22,869 bases of DNA from NCBI GenBank assembly GCA_964469555.1, contig CAYYAQ010000084.1, forward strand, positions 1-22,869, given 5' to 3'. Below the pieces are notes generated by a model. That model was not told the DNA's origin and did no database searches. It saw only the letters and a program-made list of their open reading frames with translations. The translations under genes were made by a program, and so were the position numbers. Positions 7,069-14,710 of this stretch are shown one piece after another (position 1 is the first letter of the stretch; each line of letters opens with the position of its first letter). Source of the stretch: CAYYAQ01 sp964469555 (GTDB taxonomy: Bacteria; Planctomycetota; UBA1135; UBA2386).

Positions 7069-7684
7069 GGTTGTCCCCCCCCGCCGGCATGAACAACGGG
7101 CGCTCAATGTTCAAGTAGAGAACGACTGCAGTCGCCGACTGACCGACGGCGAAAGTGATGCCCATCCCCCACGGCGACGGAACCGCCCCGTCCGATTGGA
7201 CCAGGAGCCACGTCCCGGCCAGCAGGTAGAAGAGCGACACGATTCCGATGGCCTTCGGCATGTACGGTCGCGCCGACCAGATGCCGAGGGCGAACGTCAC
7301 CGACCAAAGGCCAGGTAGGAGCGCCTCGTGCCCAGGCCGCTGGAGCAGCACTCCCGTGATGATCGCACCGACGAGCAACGCCGGCAGCGACTGGGCAACA
7401 ACCAGGACTGTCTTCATGCGTTGGACGCGATTGCTCACGCGCATCGTCCCCCGATAGATGTCCACCGCGCAGATCAGCGCACAAAAGAGAGCGACTCCGA
7501 CCCAGAACACGGCGAACTCGACGGGGGTCGAGGGGACGATCACCGCGGCGTGAAACCAGGCCGCCGTGATCGCCACCACCGCGGTGACCAGCATGGTGGC
7601 CGCGCGGTAGCCGCGGAACACCTCGGTCTTGAGGACCTGTGCGTGGATCTCCGAGATCTGGGAAAGGGCCTTTTCGAGTTGCAT
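7061..7684 (-). CDS. Small multi-helix membrane protein, cotranscribed with regulator
   Basis: From ATG 7684 this is a 207-residue protein. The N-terminal amphipathic segment LEKALSQISEIHAQVLKTEVFRGYRAAT is followed by about six hydrophobic segments; the last ends before the soluble tail RPLFMPAGGDNHE. I have seen the Q-I-x-x-TEVFRGYR-like segment before in small membrane proteins next to HTH_34 regulators, but not in any with a known role. A TTG start at 7705 would add seven residues; ATG 7684 is preferred because a good promoter places the likely transcript start next to it. Its TAA overlaps the regulator start (ATGAGTAA). It could be a sensor partner of the regulator or a transport-like protein; function unknown. 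Confidence 0.7.
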   Translation of the reverse strand: MQLEKALSQISEIHAQVLKTEVFRGYRAATMLVTAVVAITAAWFHAAVIVPSTPVEFAVFWVGVALFCALICAVDIYRGTMRVSNRVQRMKTVLVVAQSLPALLVGAIITGVLLQRPGHEALLPGLWSVTFALGIWSARPYMPKAIGIVSLFYLLAGTWLLVQSDGAVPSPWGMGITFAVGQSATAVVLYLNIERPLFMPAGGDNHE

Positions 7685-7691
7685 AGGCGGA

Positions 7692-7719
7692 ACTTTATCA
7701 TGCAAAGTCTACCTGTCAA
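7692..7719 (-). promoter_or_regulatory. Sigma70-like promoter with operator-like inverted repeat, membrane protein/regulator/ispH operon
   Basis: On the minus strand a perfect -35 TTGACA (7714-7719), a 16-base spacer and -10 TAAAGT (7692-7697) precede the membrane-protein gene. The -10 ends 7 bases before ATG 7684, so the transcript may be almost leaderless. The inverted repeat ACTTT (7692-7696) / AAAGT (7704-7708) overlaps the -10 and would suit a dimeric winged-helix regulator, possibly the one encoded here. The binding is inference. Confidence 0.5.
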
Positions 7720-7901
7720 CCCGCGACCCCGGGCGGGTTCGATGGGGTCGTTCGTAGGGCAACGTCCTGCAACCACTTGTGTTGCGATCCGTGAGCCCGT
7801 TGCGAGGGCCGCCGACCCAGACGGTGGATCGGCGTCCCCCATCGTGTCGGGACGACACCCTCGACCGTGCCGACCGAGCCCATTCAGAGTCCAAAAAGAC
7901 G

Positions 7902-8831
7902 ATGCTTGTCGGCGCGAGGTTGCGCCGTCATGGAGAGAATACGTTCCCTCCCGTCCACGCCACGCGTTCCCAATCGTCCCCTTCCTCGCACGCCATCGCC
8001 GGCGCCGCGCACGTCCTCGCCTTGGCCACCGTCCTCGCGACACAATCCCCTGGCGTTCGCTTCCAGCGTCTCGACCCGGCGAAGACAGGCGTGACCAGCG
8101 AGTGCAAGCTGGTCGAGGATCACCCGATGTCCCGCCTCTTCCACTCGGAGTTCTCCTGCGGTGGCGTGGCCGTGGGTGACGTCGACGGGGATGGGCGACC
8201 CGATATCTTCGTCGTCCGCGGACCGGAGAAGAACCGACTCTATCGGCAAGAGAGTGATCTCCGGTTCAAGAACGTGACCAAGACCGCGGGCGTTGACGAC
8301 GGCGATCACTGGGGCGTCGATGGTCGACATCGACAACGACGGCAATCTCGACATCTACGTAGTCACGTATCGCGCCTACCACGCCGGGGGACAGGCGGGC
8401 GCGGGACAGATCAACGCCAGGCAGGACGGTAACGACTGGACCATGAAGGACGAGGTCAAGGTCTACTACAAGAAGAGCAAGGTCAAGCTGAAGGGCGGCA
8501 AGATGACCTACAAGGCTCTCGTCTACGGTCGCCACGACTACCTTCTCCGAAACGACGGGAAGATGGACACGTCTCACAAGGACGTGCGAATCATGATCAC
8601 GGATGTGCAGGTGATCGGGAGCGCCCCGGGTAACAAACACGAGCTCGTGGACAGCACCGGTGTTCGTTGGGAAATGGCGTTGAATCGAGAGAACAACAGG
8701 ACGTCGTACGAGGAGTCCTTCACCACACCTATCGTGCTTCCGGTGGGCTCGAAGCTGGAATGGAGGTACCCCCTTTGAACAGCGAGGGCCCGTTCAAGAT
8801 CAACCTCATCGGCCGCCTTGTCACTCTCTAG
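7902..8831 (+). pseudogene. FG-GAP/VCBS-repeat secreted protein, frame broken at two homopolymers
   Basis: Reading from ATG 7902, a charged segment precedes a signal-like hydrophobic stretch (AGAAHVLALATVLATQS). Next comes an FG-GAP repeat with calcium-loop DVDGDGRPD and FKNVTKTAGVDDGDHW. Frame 1 then fails at the GGGG run 8311-8314, and the next frame continues with the repeat: ASMVDIDNDGNLDIYVV, then a lysine-rich segment, GRHDYLLRNDG, and a separate beta-rich domain (ITDVQVIG...EESFTTPIVLPVGSKLEWRYP). That frame ends at 8778 beside a CCCCC run (8769-8773); the first frame then reads NSEGPFKINLIGRLVTL to TAG 8829-8831. The stop is in frame with ATG 7902, so the two indels cancel and the corrected protein is about 309 residues. 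The protein is probably secreted, with a beta-propeller-like first half. Sequencing error and true decay are both possible. Confidence 0.65.
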
Positions 8832-8870
8832 GCCGCCAATGTTCGCGACCCGCTGGTAGGAAGGGATGAC

Positions 8871-8958
8871 TGGTACCGGAGGGGGGACTCGAACCCCCAC
8901 TCTCATTACAAGAAACGGATTTTGAATCCGTCGCGTCTGCCAATTCCGCCACTCCGGC
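8871..8958 (-). tRNA. tRNA-Leu (anticodon CAA), CCA encoded
   Basis: The minus strand folds as a class II tRNA. The acceptor GCCGGAG (8952-8958) pairs with CTCCGGT, with one G-U at position 1-72. The anticodon stem ACGGA/TCCGT closes the loop TTCAAAA, giving anticodon CAA, which reads UUG leucine. There is a long variable region and a T-arm GGGGGTTCGAGTCCCCC. Discriminator A is followed by an encoded CCA (to 8871). The length and variable arm fit leucine. It follows dapB in the same direction. Confidence 0.95.
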
Positions 8959-8971
8959 GTGGGGGCTGAGG

Positions 8972-8999
8972 AAGTTAGGCCCTCGCCCAAACCGGTCAA
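8972..8999 (-). promoter_or_regulatory. Possible promoter of tRNA-Leu
   Basis: TTGACC (8994-8999, minus) lies 16 bases before TAACTT (8972-8977), and the latter is 13 bases before the tRNA 5' end. The -35 matches 5 of 6, the -10 only 3 of 6, so the tRNA may instead be read through from dapB. Confidence 0.3.
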
Positions 9000-9020
9000 G
9001 CCTGCCGTGCGAAATGGTGC

Positions 9021-9758
9021 CTAGAGCAAGTGCTCGAGAGAGTCGATCAGCCCGGTGTGGTCGCGGATGGAACGGATGCCCAGCAGCACGCCGGGCATGA
9101 ACGCGCGGCGGTCGAGGGCGTCGTGACGGATCGTCAACACCTGGCCGACGCCGCCGAACATCACCTCCTGGTGCGCCAGCAGACCGGGCAACCGGATCGA
9201 GTGGATCGGAATCCCGGATTGTGCGCCGCCCCGCGCGCCGCGCACCGTCTCGGTCTCGTCCGGCCGGCCCTGGTTCAGCGCCCGCTCCGCAGACACAGCG
9301 ATCAGGTCCGCAGTGTGGATCGCGGTTCCCGACGGCGCGTCGACCTTGCGCTCGTGGTGCAATTCGATGATCTCGACGTCGTCGAAGTGCTTCGCCGCCT
9401 CCCGAGCGAATCTTTGCATCAGGATCACGCCGATCGCGAAGTTGGGGGCGAGCAGGAAACCCACGCCCTTCTCCTTCGCGAGGTTGCCGAGGCCGACGGC
9501 CTTCTCCCGCGGCAGACCCGTCGTGCCCGCCACCACCGGAACCCCCGCCTCGAGCATGGTCCGGACGTTGTCCTCGACTGCGTCCGGGACGGTGAACTCG
9601 ACGACCACGTCGGGACTCTCGGCTCCGAGCGCAGCGGCGAGATCATCACCGACATCGGTCGTGCCGCAGAGTTCCATGTCGGAGGCTCCGTTCACGGCGT
9701 CGATACAAGCACCGCCCATTCGCCCGAGAGCACCGTGGACGTGAACGCGAATCGTCAT
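9021..9758 (-). CDS. dapB: 4-hydroxy-tetrahydrodipicolinate reductase
   Basis: A 245-residue enzyme of the lysine/diaminopimelate pathway that reduces dihydrodipicolinate with NAD(P)H, feeding peptidoglycan cross-links. The nucleotide-binding loop is GALGRMG (9-15), VEFTVP (53-58) and AGTTG (77-81). The catalytic signature ELHHERKVDAPSGTA (132-146) has His134-His135 and Lys138, with the substrate-binding SGTA. E. coli DapB is 273 residues; 245 is a normal short form. The ATG overlaps the ddl stop as ATGA (9755-9758), so the two are translationally coupled. Ddl and DapB together mark a peptidoglycan precursor operon. Confidence 0.95.
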   Translation of the reverse strand: MTIRVHVHGALGRMGGACIDAVNGASDMELCGTTDVGDDLAAALGAESPDVVVEFTVPDAVEDNVRTMLEAGVPVVAGTTGLPREKAVGLGNLAKEKGVGFLLAPNFAIGVILMQRFAREAAKHFDDVEIIELHHERKVDAPSGTAIHTADLIAVSAERALNQGRPDETETVRGARGGAQSGIPIHSIRLPGLLAHQEVMFGGVGQVLTIRHDALDRRAFMPGVLLGIRSIRDHTGLIDSLEHLL

Positions 9759-10819
9759 GAGAGGATCTCCTTTCGGGTTGGGAGCTTCAACGAGAGGTCT
9801 ATCAAGCGGTCGAGTAACTCAGAGTAGCTGATGCCGTGCGCCGCCGCGGATTTCGGGAACAGGCTCACTGCCGTGAAGCCGGGCATCGTGTTGACTTCGA
9901 GGACGACCGGACCGTCGTTGGTCACGATCATGTCGGTGCGAGAGAGGCCGTCGCACTGCAGCGCCTCGTGGCACGTGATCGCGAGGGCTTGCACCCTCTC
10001 GATCGCTTCGGCGTCGAGCCCACGGGGGGGCACGATCTCCTCGCACTTCGCGGGATCGTACTTCCCGGCGTAGTCGAAGAACTCGCCCTCGATCGGATAG
10101 ATGCCGATCGGTGGCAGGGCCTCGACACCGTAGCCGGAGTTGCCGATGACCGGCACCGAGATCTCTTCACCCTGGACCAGCTCCTCCGCGAGGAAACGGC
10201 GCCCGAGACTCTTCGCCTCGCGCAGGAACGAAACGACGTCCTCTTCGGACTTCGCCAGCGCCACGCCCAGACTCGATCCTGACTGGTCGGTCTTCAAGAA
10301 ACAGGGGAAGCCGATGTTGTCGGCGATGCACGCCGCTTCCGCCGCGGGTTCCGCGCTGTGCACGGGCATGCCCAGGTAGGCATCGGACATCGGCACACCG
10401 ACCGCCGTCAGGCACTCACGAGTCCGCACCTTGTCCATCGCGGTCGCGGACGCGGCACAGCCCGAACCCACGTACCGCACACCGTGCAGATCGAGCATGC
10501 CCTGCACGGTTCCGTCTTCGCCGAACGGGCCGTGGAGTAATGGGAACACGACGTCGGTCGCGCCATTCTCGAACAGGTAGCCGAGCGCCTGGCCGGGCAG
10601 CATCGGATGAAGGCCGCGAGTTGGAAACGTATCGCCGATCTCGTGCGAAGCGTCGGCAACCGAGACCTCGGGAACCGCCCACATTCCGTCCCGGTGGAGG
10701 TGCACCGGCCACAACCGGTAGCGCGTGCGGTCGAGGTTCGCGAGCACCTGTCCGCCCGACTGGAGCGAGATGTCATGCTCCGGCGAGATGCCGCCGGCGA
10801 GAACCGTCACATCGATCAC
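9755..10819 (-). CDS. ddl: D-alanine--D-alanine ligase
   Basis: From GTG 10819 the protein is 354 residues, an ATP-grasp ligase that makes D-Ala-D-Ala for the peptidoglycan stem. Motifs in order: AGGISPEHDISLQSG (8-22, Glu14 for the first D-Ala), LLHGPFGEDGTVQG (94-107), SATAMDK (124-130), LKTDQSGSSLGV (175-186, phosphate loop), EGEFFDYAGKYDP omega-loop region (244-256), and LEVNTMPGFT (307-316, metal and ATP). The Tyr-rich omega loop fits D-Ala rather than D-lactate, though this is not decisive. The GTG is chosen over a longer frame because it overlaps the TGA of the glucokinase gene (10816-10819), and GGAG lies 9 bases upstream. It stands in a glucokinase-ddl-dapB operon. Confidence 0.93.
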   Translation of the reverse strand: MIDVTVLAGGISPEHDISLQSGGQVLANLDRTRYRLWPVHLHRDGMWAVPEVSVADASHEIGDTFPTRGLHPMLPGQALGYLFENGATDVVFPLLHGPFGEDGTVQGMLDLHGVRYVGSGCAASATAMDKVRTRECLTAVGVPMSDAYLGMPVHSAEPAAEAACIADNIGFPCFLKTDQSGSSLGVALAKSEEDVVSFLREAKSLGRRFLAEELVQGEEISVPVIGNSGYGVEALPPIGIYPIEGEFFDYAGKYDPAKCEEIVPPRGLDAEAIERVQALAITCHEALQCDGLSRTDMIVTNDGPVVLEVNTMPGFTAVSLFPKSAAAHGISYSELLDRLIDLSLKLPTRKEILS

Positions 10820-11739
10820 TGGAAGACTCCGGTCGCTTCCGCCGCGCCCCACAGGATGGCATCCGACTCGCACTTGCTCGCGACGAACTCGAGTTCCTCC
10901 GTGATGATCCCCGCGCACCAGCTGCGCACGCGTTCCTCGATGCGCTGACGCAGGTCGGGCCAACCCTGAAGAACTCCCCCACCGAGCACGACGGCACCGG
11001 GGTTGAGCAGCGTGCACAGCGACTGCACCATGGCCCCGGCGGCCACCTCCGCGTCGTCGAGGATGGCCTGCGCGGCCTCGTTGTCGCCCGCGGCGGAGAC
11101 GATCGCCCCGACAGTCCACCGCGCGAATCCATCGGAAGGGTCGCCGAGCTCGACCGCGGCGCGTTCAACCATGGGCCGGCCACCGCAGTAGGCCTCGTAG
11201 CAACCGCGTCGACCACACGAACACACGCGACCGTCAGGAAGATGGAGTACATGGCCGATCTCCCCCGCAGCGTTCGTCGCGCCGCCGTACGGCTTGCCGT
11301 CGATGACGAGACCGATGCCGATTCCCGTGCCGTAGAACAAGACTAGCAGCGGGTCCTTGCCCTTCGCGAAACCGTGACGATACTCGCCCAGCGCGCTCGC
11401 CCGTCCATCGTTGATCAGCGTCGTCTCGAGGCCGTGCTTCGCGAGCATCCGCGCCGCGACGTCGACGCCATCGAGGTGGAGATTCGGCGCGTAGACGACC
11501 GACCTTGCATCCTCCGTGATCACCCCCGCGGCGCCGATCCCGATCGCCGTCGGCGGCTCCCAACCATCGGGGAGATCCGACTCGAGAAGCGCGCCGAACT
11601 CCTCGTCGAGCATCGTCGCGAACGTGGCTCGATCCTCCGGAGTGTCCACCTTTCGCGCCGCGTGCACGGAGAGGTCCTCGGCGAGCAGCGCGAAGCGGCA
11701 CTTCGTACCGCCGAGGTCTCCGGTGAGGACAGTCTTCAT
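10816..11739 (-). CDS. ROK-family sugar kinase, probable glucokinase
   Basis: A 307-residue kinase of the ROK family, phosphorylating glucose or a related sugar with ATP. The phosphate loop is DLGGTK (8-13). The catalytic Asp111 sits in LINDGRASALGEY; the usual ND-AN is here NDGR, an uncommon change in the position after Asp. The sugar-binding GEIGH (159-163) is followed by the zinc cluster CSCGRRGCYE (173-182), giving His163 and Cys173, Cys175, Cys180. GGGVLQGW near the C-terminus is the adenosine motif. Overlap with ddl (GTGA) puts a sugar kinase in a cell-wall operon, which could feed hexose phosphate to amino-sugar synthesis; that link is inference. N-acetylmannosamine or N-acetylglucosamine kinase remain alternatives. 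Confidence 0.88.
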   Translation of the reverse strand: MKTVLTGDLGGTKCRFALLAEDLSVHAARKVDTPEDRATFATMLDEEFGALLESDLPDGWEPPTAIGIGAAGVITEDARSVVYAPNLHLDGVDVAARMLAKHGLETTLINDGRASALGEYRHGFAKGKDPLLVLFYGTGIGIGLVIDGKPYGGATNAAGEIGHVLHLPDGRVCSCGRRGCYEAYCGGRPMVERAAVELGDPSDGFARWTVGAIVSAAGDNEAAQAILDDAEVAAGAMVQSLCTLLNPGAVVLGGGVLQGWPDLRQRIEERVRSWCAGIITEELEFVASKCESDAILWGAAEATGVFQ

Positions 11740-11809
11740 CTCAACGGAGAACTATGCCCGATCCGAGGTCACAGGGCCACGAAGACTGGGCGCGGTGCGG
11801 TGACCGCGA

Positions 11810-12175
11810 TCAGACCGCCGGGCGATCCGAGTTCTTGACGCCCTCGTCCTCCGACAGGGCCTCCAGGAGGTTGTCGATCAGCTGGACGATCGACTCGTGC
11901 TGCTTCTCCAGCACCAGGATGCGGCGCATCACCTTCTCGAGTACCGGCGGCATGATCGACTCGAGGGTGTAGTTCTTGATCATGTTGAAGGTCTCGACCC
12001 GGGTCGGATCAGGCTCTTCGTCTTTGTGGAAGTGGTAGTGGTACGCGTTGTTCAGCGCGTCGTCTGTGAACTTGAGGATCTCGCTCGTCGTGTCTTCGAC
12101 GGTGTCGTTGTTGTGCGTGATCTTGAAAGACTCCACTCGGTACTGGTGGAGGAGTTCACGGAATATCTTTCTCAC
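11810..12175 (-). CDS. Hypothetical 121-residue protein between fabF and glucokinase
   Basis: I do not recognise this family. It is a 121-residue soluble protein starting at GTG 12175, with AAAGGG 7-12 bases upstream. It is rich in charged residues and histidine: residues 4-50 hold HQYRVESFKITHNN and an AYHYHFHKDEEPDP segment; residues 60-110 look helical (MIKNYTLESIMPPVLEKVMRRILVLEKQHESIVQLIDNLLEALSEDEG), possibly a coiled coil. The C-terminus is short and polar. It has no signal peptide or membrane segment. It lies 99 bases after fabF and 70 bases before the glucokinase, co-directional with both. Length and third-position G+C resemble the neighbours. Confidence 0.65.
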   Translation of the reverse strand: MRKIFRELLHQYRVESFKITHNNDTVEDTTSEILKFTDDALNNAYHYHFHKDEEPDPTRVETFNMIKNYTLESIMPPVLEKVMRRILVLEKQHESIVQLIDNLLEALSEDEGVKNSDRPAV

Positions 12176-12274
12176 GGCAATGCCCTTTCGGTTGAGATAG
12201 TCGGCTTGGCGGGTCTAAAGAGCGTTCACGCTGGCCGCCCGGTCCGGTGACCGCAGCACGGCACTCCTACCAAT

Positions 12275-13519
12275 CTAGCCCTCAAAGCGACGGAGCGCCA
12301 GACACGTATTGTGTCCGCCAAATCCCAGCGAATTGCTGATCGCGACCCGGACCTGCCCATCCCTTGCCTCGTTCGGGATGTAGTCCAGATCGCAATCTGG
12401 ATCCGGGGTCTCGTAATTGATCGTCGGCGGCAGCACGCCCTTCTCGATGACGAGCCCCGAAAAGGCGAGCTCCAGGGCGCCGGAGGCTCCGAGCAGGTGC
12501 CCCGTCATCGATTTCGTCGAAGACACCTGTAGAGAATCCGCGTGGTCTTTGAAGGCCATGCGGAGGGCCTTGGATTCGACCTTGTCGTTCAGGCTGGTGC
12601 TCGTCCCGTGGGCGTTGACGTAGTTGACCTCGTCGATGTTGAGACCGCCATCATCGAGCGCCTGCTGGATCGCGCGCACTGGCCCCATCGCGTCCTCGGC
12701 TGGAGCGGTGATGTGGAAGGAGTCGTCGGTGGACCCAGAGCCCACGAGCTCGGCGATGATGTTCGCGCCGCGAGCCTTGGCGTGTTCGAGTTCCTCCAGG
12801 ACAATCGTCGCGGCGCCATCGCCCATCACGAAACCGTCACGGTCCAGGTCGAACGGGCGCGACGCGCGCTCCGGTTCGTCGTTGCGCTTCGAGACGGCCT
12901 TCAGCGAGCAGAACCCCGCGAGTGCGAGGCCCGTCGTCGCTGATTCGGATCCTCCCGTCACCATGATCTCGGCCTCGCCGTACTGGATCACGCGCATGGC
13001 CGTGCCGATCGCGTTGCTCGAGCTCGCGCAAGCCGAGCCAGTCGCAAAGCTGGTCCCCTGCATGCCAAAGCGGATCGATGCCTGACCGGCGCCCGCGTTG
13101 GACATCAACTTCGGGATGAAGAACGGACTCACGCGACGCGGACCGCGCTCGAGCATCACGAGCTGCTGTGATTCGATCTCCCGGATGCCTCCGATGCCCG
13201 TGCCGAAGATGACGCCACCGCGGGTCGGGTCTTCTTTCGACATGTCGATCCCGGAGTTCTTCATCGCCTCGTCAGCCGACACGATCTGGTACTGGCAGTA
13301 CGGATCCATCCGGCGCGCCGCCGTCTTGTCGAAGTAGGCGAGAGGATCGAAATCCTTGACCGCGCACGAGAACCTCGTGCTGTGTTGCGACGCATCAAAG
13401 TGCGTGATAGGAGCCGCACCCGAGTCGCCTCGAAGCAGTGCTGCCCAGGTACTCGGTAGGTCCAGTCCGATCGGGCTGACGGCCCCCATTCCGGTGATGA
13501 CAACTCGACGACGCGTCAT
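12275..13519 (-). CDS. fabF: 3-oxoacyl-ACP synthase II
   Basis: From ATG 13519 the protein is 414 residues, the usual length of FabF, the enzyme that extends acyl-ACP with malonyl-ACP in type II fatty acid synthesis. The Cys-His-His triad is present: Cys164 (GSACASSSN), His304 (VNAHGTSTS) and His341 (STKSMTGHLLGASG), with FVMGDGAATIVLEE (230-243) in the second half. The two catalytic histidines, as opposed to His-Asn, show a KAS I/II and not a FabH. The frame runs to 13564, but the first 15 residues there lie inside the terminator tail, so ATG 13519 is chosen. No clear SD precedes it. It is separated from acpP by 81 bases and a terminator-like hairpin. Confidence 0.95.
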   Translation of the reverse strand: MTRRRVVITGMGAVSPIGLDLPSTWAALLRGDSGAAPITHFDASQHSTRFSCAVKDFDPLAYFDKTAARRMDPYCQYQIVSADEAMKNSGIDMSKEDPTRGGVIFGTGIGGIREIESQQLVMLERGPRRVSPFFIPKLMSNAGAGQASIRFGMQGTSFATGSACASSSNAIGTAMRVIQYGEAEIMVTGGSESATTGLALAGFCSLKAVSKRNDEPERASRPFDLDRDGFVMGDGAATIVLEELEHAKARGANIIAELVGSGSTDDSFHITAPAEDAMGPVRAIQQALDDGGLNIDEVNYVNAHGTSTSLNDKVESKALRMAFKDHADSLQVSSTKSMTGHLLGASGALELAFSGLVIEKGVLPPTINYETPDPDCDLDYIPNEARDGQVRVAISNSLGFGGHNTCLALRRFEG

Positions 13520-13542
13520 GCGGCTGGTTGTGCCTCGGTCAT

Positions 13543-13585
13543 GGATTAAATGAAGGAAGACCACTGCTACGAAAGCGAGTGGTCT
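13543..13585 (-). terminator. Intrinsic terminator or attenuator between acpP and fabF
   Basis: On the minus strand AGACCACT (13578-13585) pairs with AGTGGTCT (13558-13565). Inside, after one bulged C, GCT (13574-13576) pairs with AGC (13566-13568) around a TTCGT loop. It is followed by a T-rich TCCTTCATTT and begins 16 bases after the acpP stop. The 11-bp stem and T-rich tail look like a Rho-independent terminator; incomplete termination would give acpP more transcript than fabF. Confidence 0.6.
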
Positions 13586-13600
13586 CGGTTCGCAGCGTGA

Positions 13601-13846
13601 TTATTGCTTGTTGTGGATGTAGTCGATGGCGTTCCCGACGGACTGGATCTTCTCCGCGTCCTCATCGGGAATGCTGATGTCGAACTCGTCCTCGAACTCC
13701 ATTACCAGTTCGACGGTATCCAGGGAGTCCGCGCCAAGGTCGTTGATGAACGACGTCTCGGCCTTGACCTTCTCTCGGCTCGTACCGAGTTGGCCACAGA
13801 CAATGTTGATGACTTTTTCTTCTACTTCTTCTTTCGTGAGCGCCAC
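13601..13846 (-). CDS. acpP: Acyl carrier protein
   Basis: An 81-residue acidic protein that carries the growing acyl chain on a phosphopantetheine arm. The attachment Ser41 is in LGADSLDTVELVMEFEDEF, the canonical D-S-L motif at the start of helix 2. The four-helix pattern and strong negative charge of helix 2 are typical. The start is GTG at 13846 (MALTKEEVEEK). It follows fabG by 104 bases; the intergenic has a weak complementary pair, CCGCCG and CGGCGG. It is followed by the terminator-like hairpin before fabF. Confidence 0.96.
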   Translation of the reverse strand: MALTKEEVEEKVINIVCGQLGTSREKVKAETSFINDLGADSLDTVELVMEFEDEFDISIPDEDAEKIQSVGNAIDYIHNKQ

Positions 13847-13950
13847 TGGTTTCGACCTGAGAAAGGAGAACGGGTTGACGGGTGAGTTTCGCCGCCGGTC
13901 CAGTGTTGTAAAGAAGGAACGGCGGAAAGAACGTAGGTGTTTGGCAGGGG

Positions 13951-14688
13951 CTACATCGCCATGCCGCCGTCGACCATGAGCACCTGACCGGTAATGTAGG
14001 CGGCAGCGTCACTACACAAGAACTGGGCGGCGGTCGCAACATCCTTGGGGGAACCAAAGTGCCCGAGGGGAATCATCTGCTTGATGCCGTTTTGCACCTC
14101 CTCGGGGAGTGACGACGTCATGTCGGTGGTGATGAACCCGGGCGCGATGAGGTTGACCGTCACCCCCCGGCCCCCGAATTCCTTTGCGAGAGCCTTCGTC
14201 AGGCCTATCAGGCCCGCCTTGCTGGCCGCGTAGTTCGCCTGGCCGGCGTTCCCCATGACCCCCACCACGGACCCGATATTGACGATCCGACCACCCCGGG
14301 CCTTGACCATGGCTCGTCCGAACGCCTTGGTGAGGAGGAAGGCGCCCCGGAGATTGACGGCGACAACGGAATCAAAATCATCCTCGCTCATCCGCAAGAA
14401 CAGCCCGTCTCGGGTGATTCCGGCGTTGTTGACGAGTACGTCGATGTGGCCGTGCTCGTCCTGGATCGTCTTCGCCAACTCTCCGACGGATTGGGCGTTT
14501 GAGACGTCACAGACCAGCGCACTCGCCTCGACACCGGCGGCCTGGCACATCGCTACCGTGCTGTCACAGCCGCCTTCTGACGTGGAAACGCAGTAGACGC
14601 GGTTTCCAGATTCGGCGAGGGCCAACGCGATGCCCTGGCCAATCCCGCGTGAAGCTCCAGTGACCACTGCGATTTTCGTGTCTGACAT
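13951..14688 (-). CDS. fabG: 3-oxoacyl-ACP reductase
   Basis: A 245-residue short-chain dehydrogenase that reduces 3-oxoacyl-ACP with NADPH, the first reduction of the fatty-acid cycle. The cofactor loop is TGASRGIG (10-17), NNAG is at 87-90, and the catalytic triad Ser140, Tyr153 and Lys157 lies in NIGSVVG...ANYAASKAGL. The C-terminus ITGQVLMVDGGMAM is typical of FabG. The length and the cluster place it as FabG rather than another SDR. It follows fabH by 22 bases; AGGA 13-16 bases upstream is a weak SD. fabD, often found between fabH and fabG, is not here. Confidence 0.96.
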   Translation of the reverse strand: MSDTKIAVVTGASRGIGQGIALALAESGNRVYCVSTSEGGCDSTVAMCQAAGVEASALVCDVSNAQSVGELAKTIQDEHGHIDVLVNNAGITRDGLFLRMSEDDFDSVVAVNLRGAFLLTKAFGRAMVKARGGRIVNIGSVVGVMGNAGQANYAASKAGLIGLTKALAKEFGGRGVTVNLIAPGFITTDMTSSLPEEVQNGIKQMIPLGHFGSPKDVATAAQFLCSDAAAYITGQVLMVDGGMAM

Positions 14689-14710
14689 GGCGTTCCCGAT
14701 CCTGGGTAAA

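Noticed and set aside
9030..9827. Plus-strand ORF opposite dapB
   Set aside because: It overlaps a clear DapB with catalytic motifs; composition is that of an antisense shadow.
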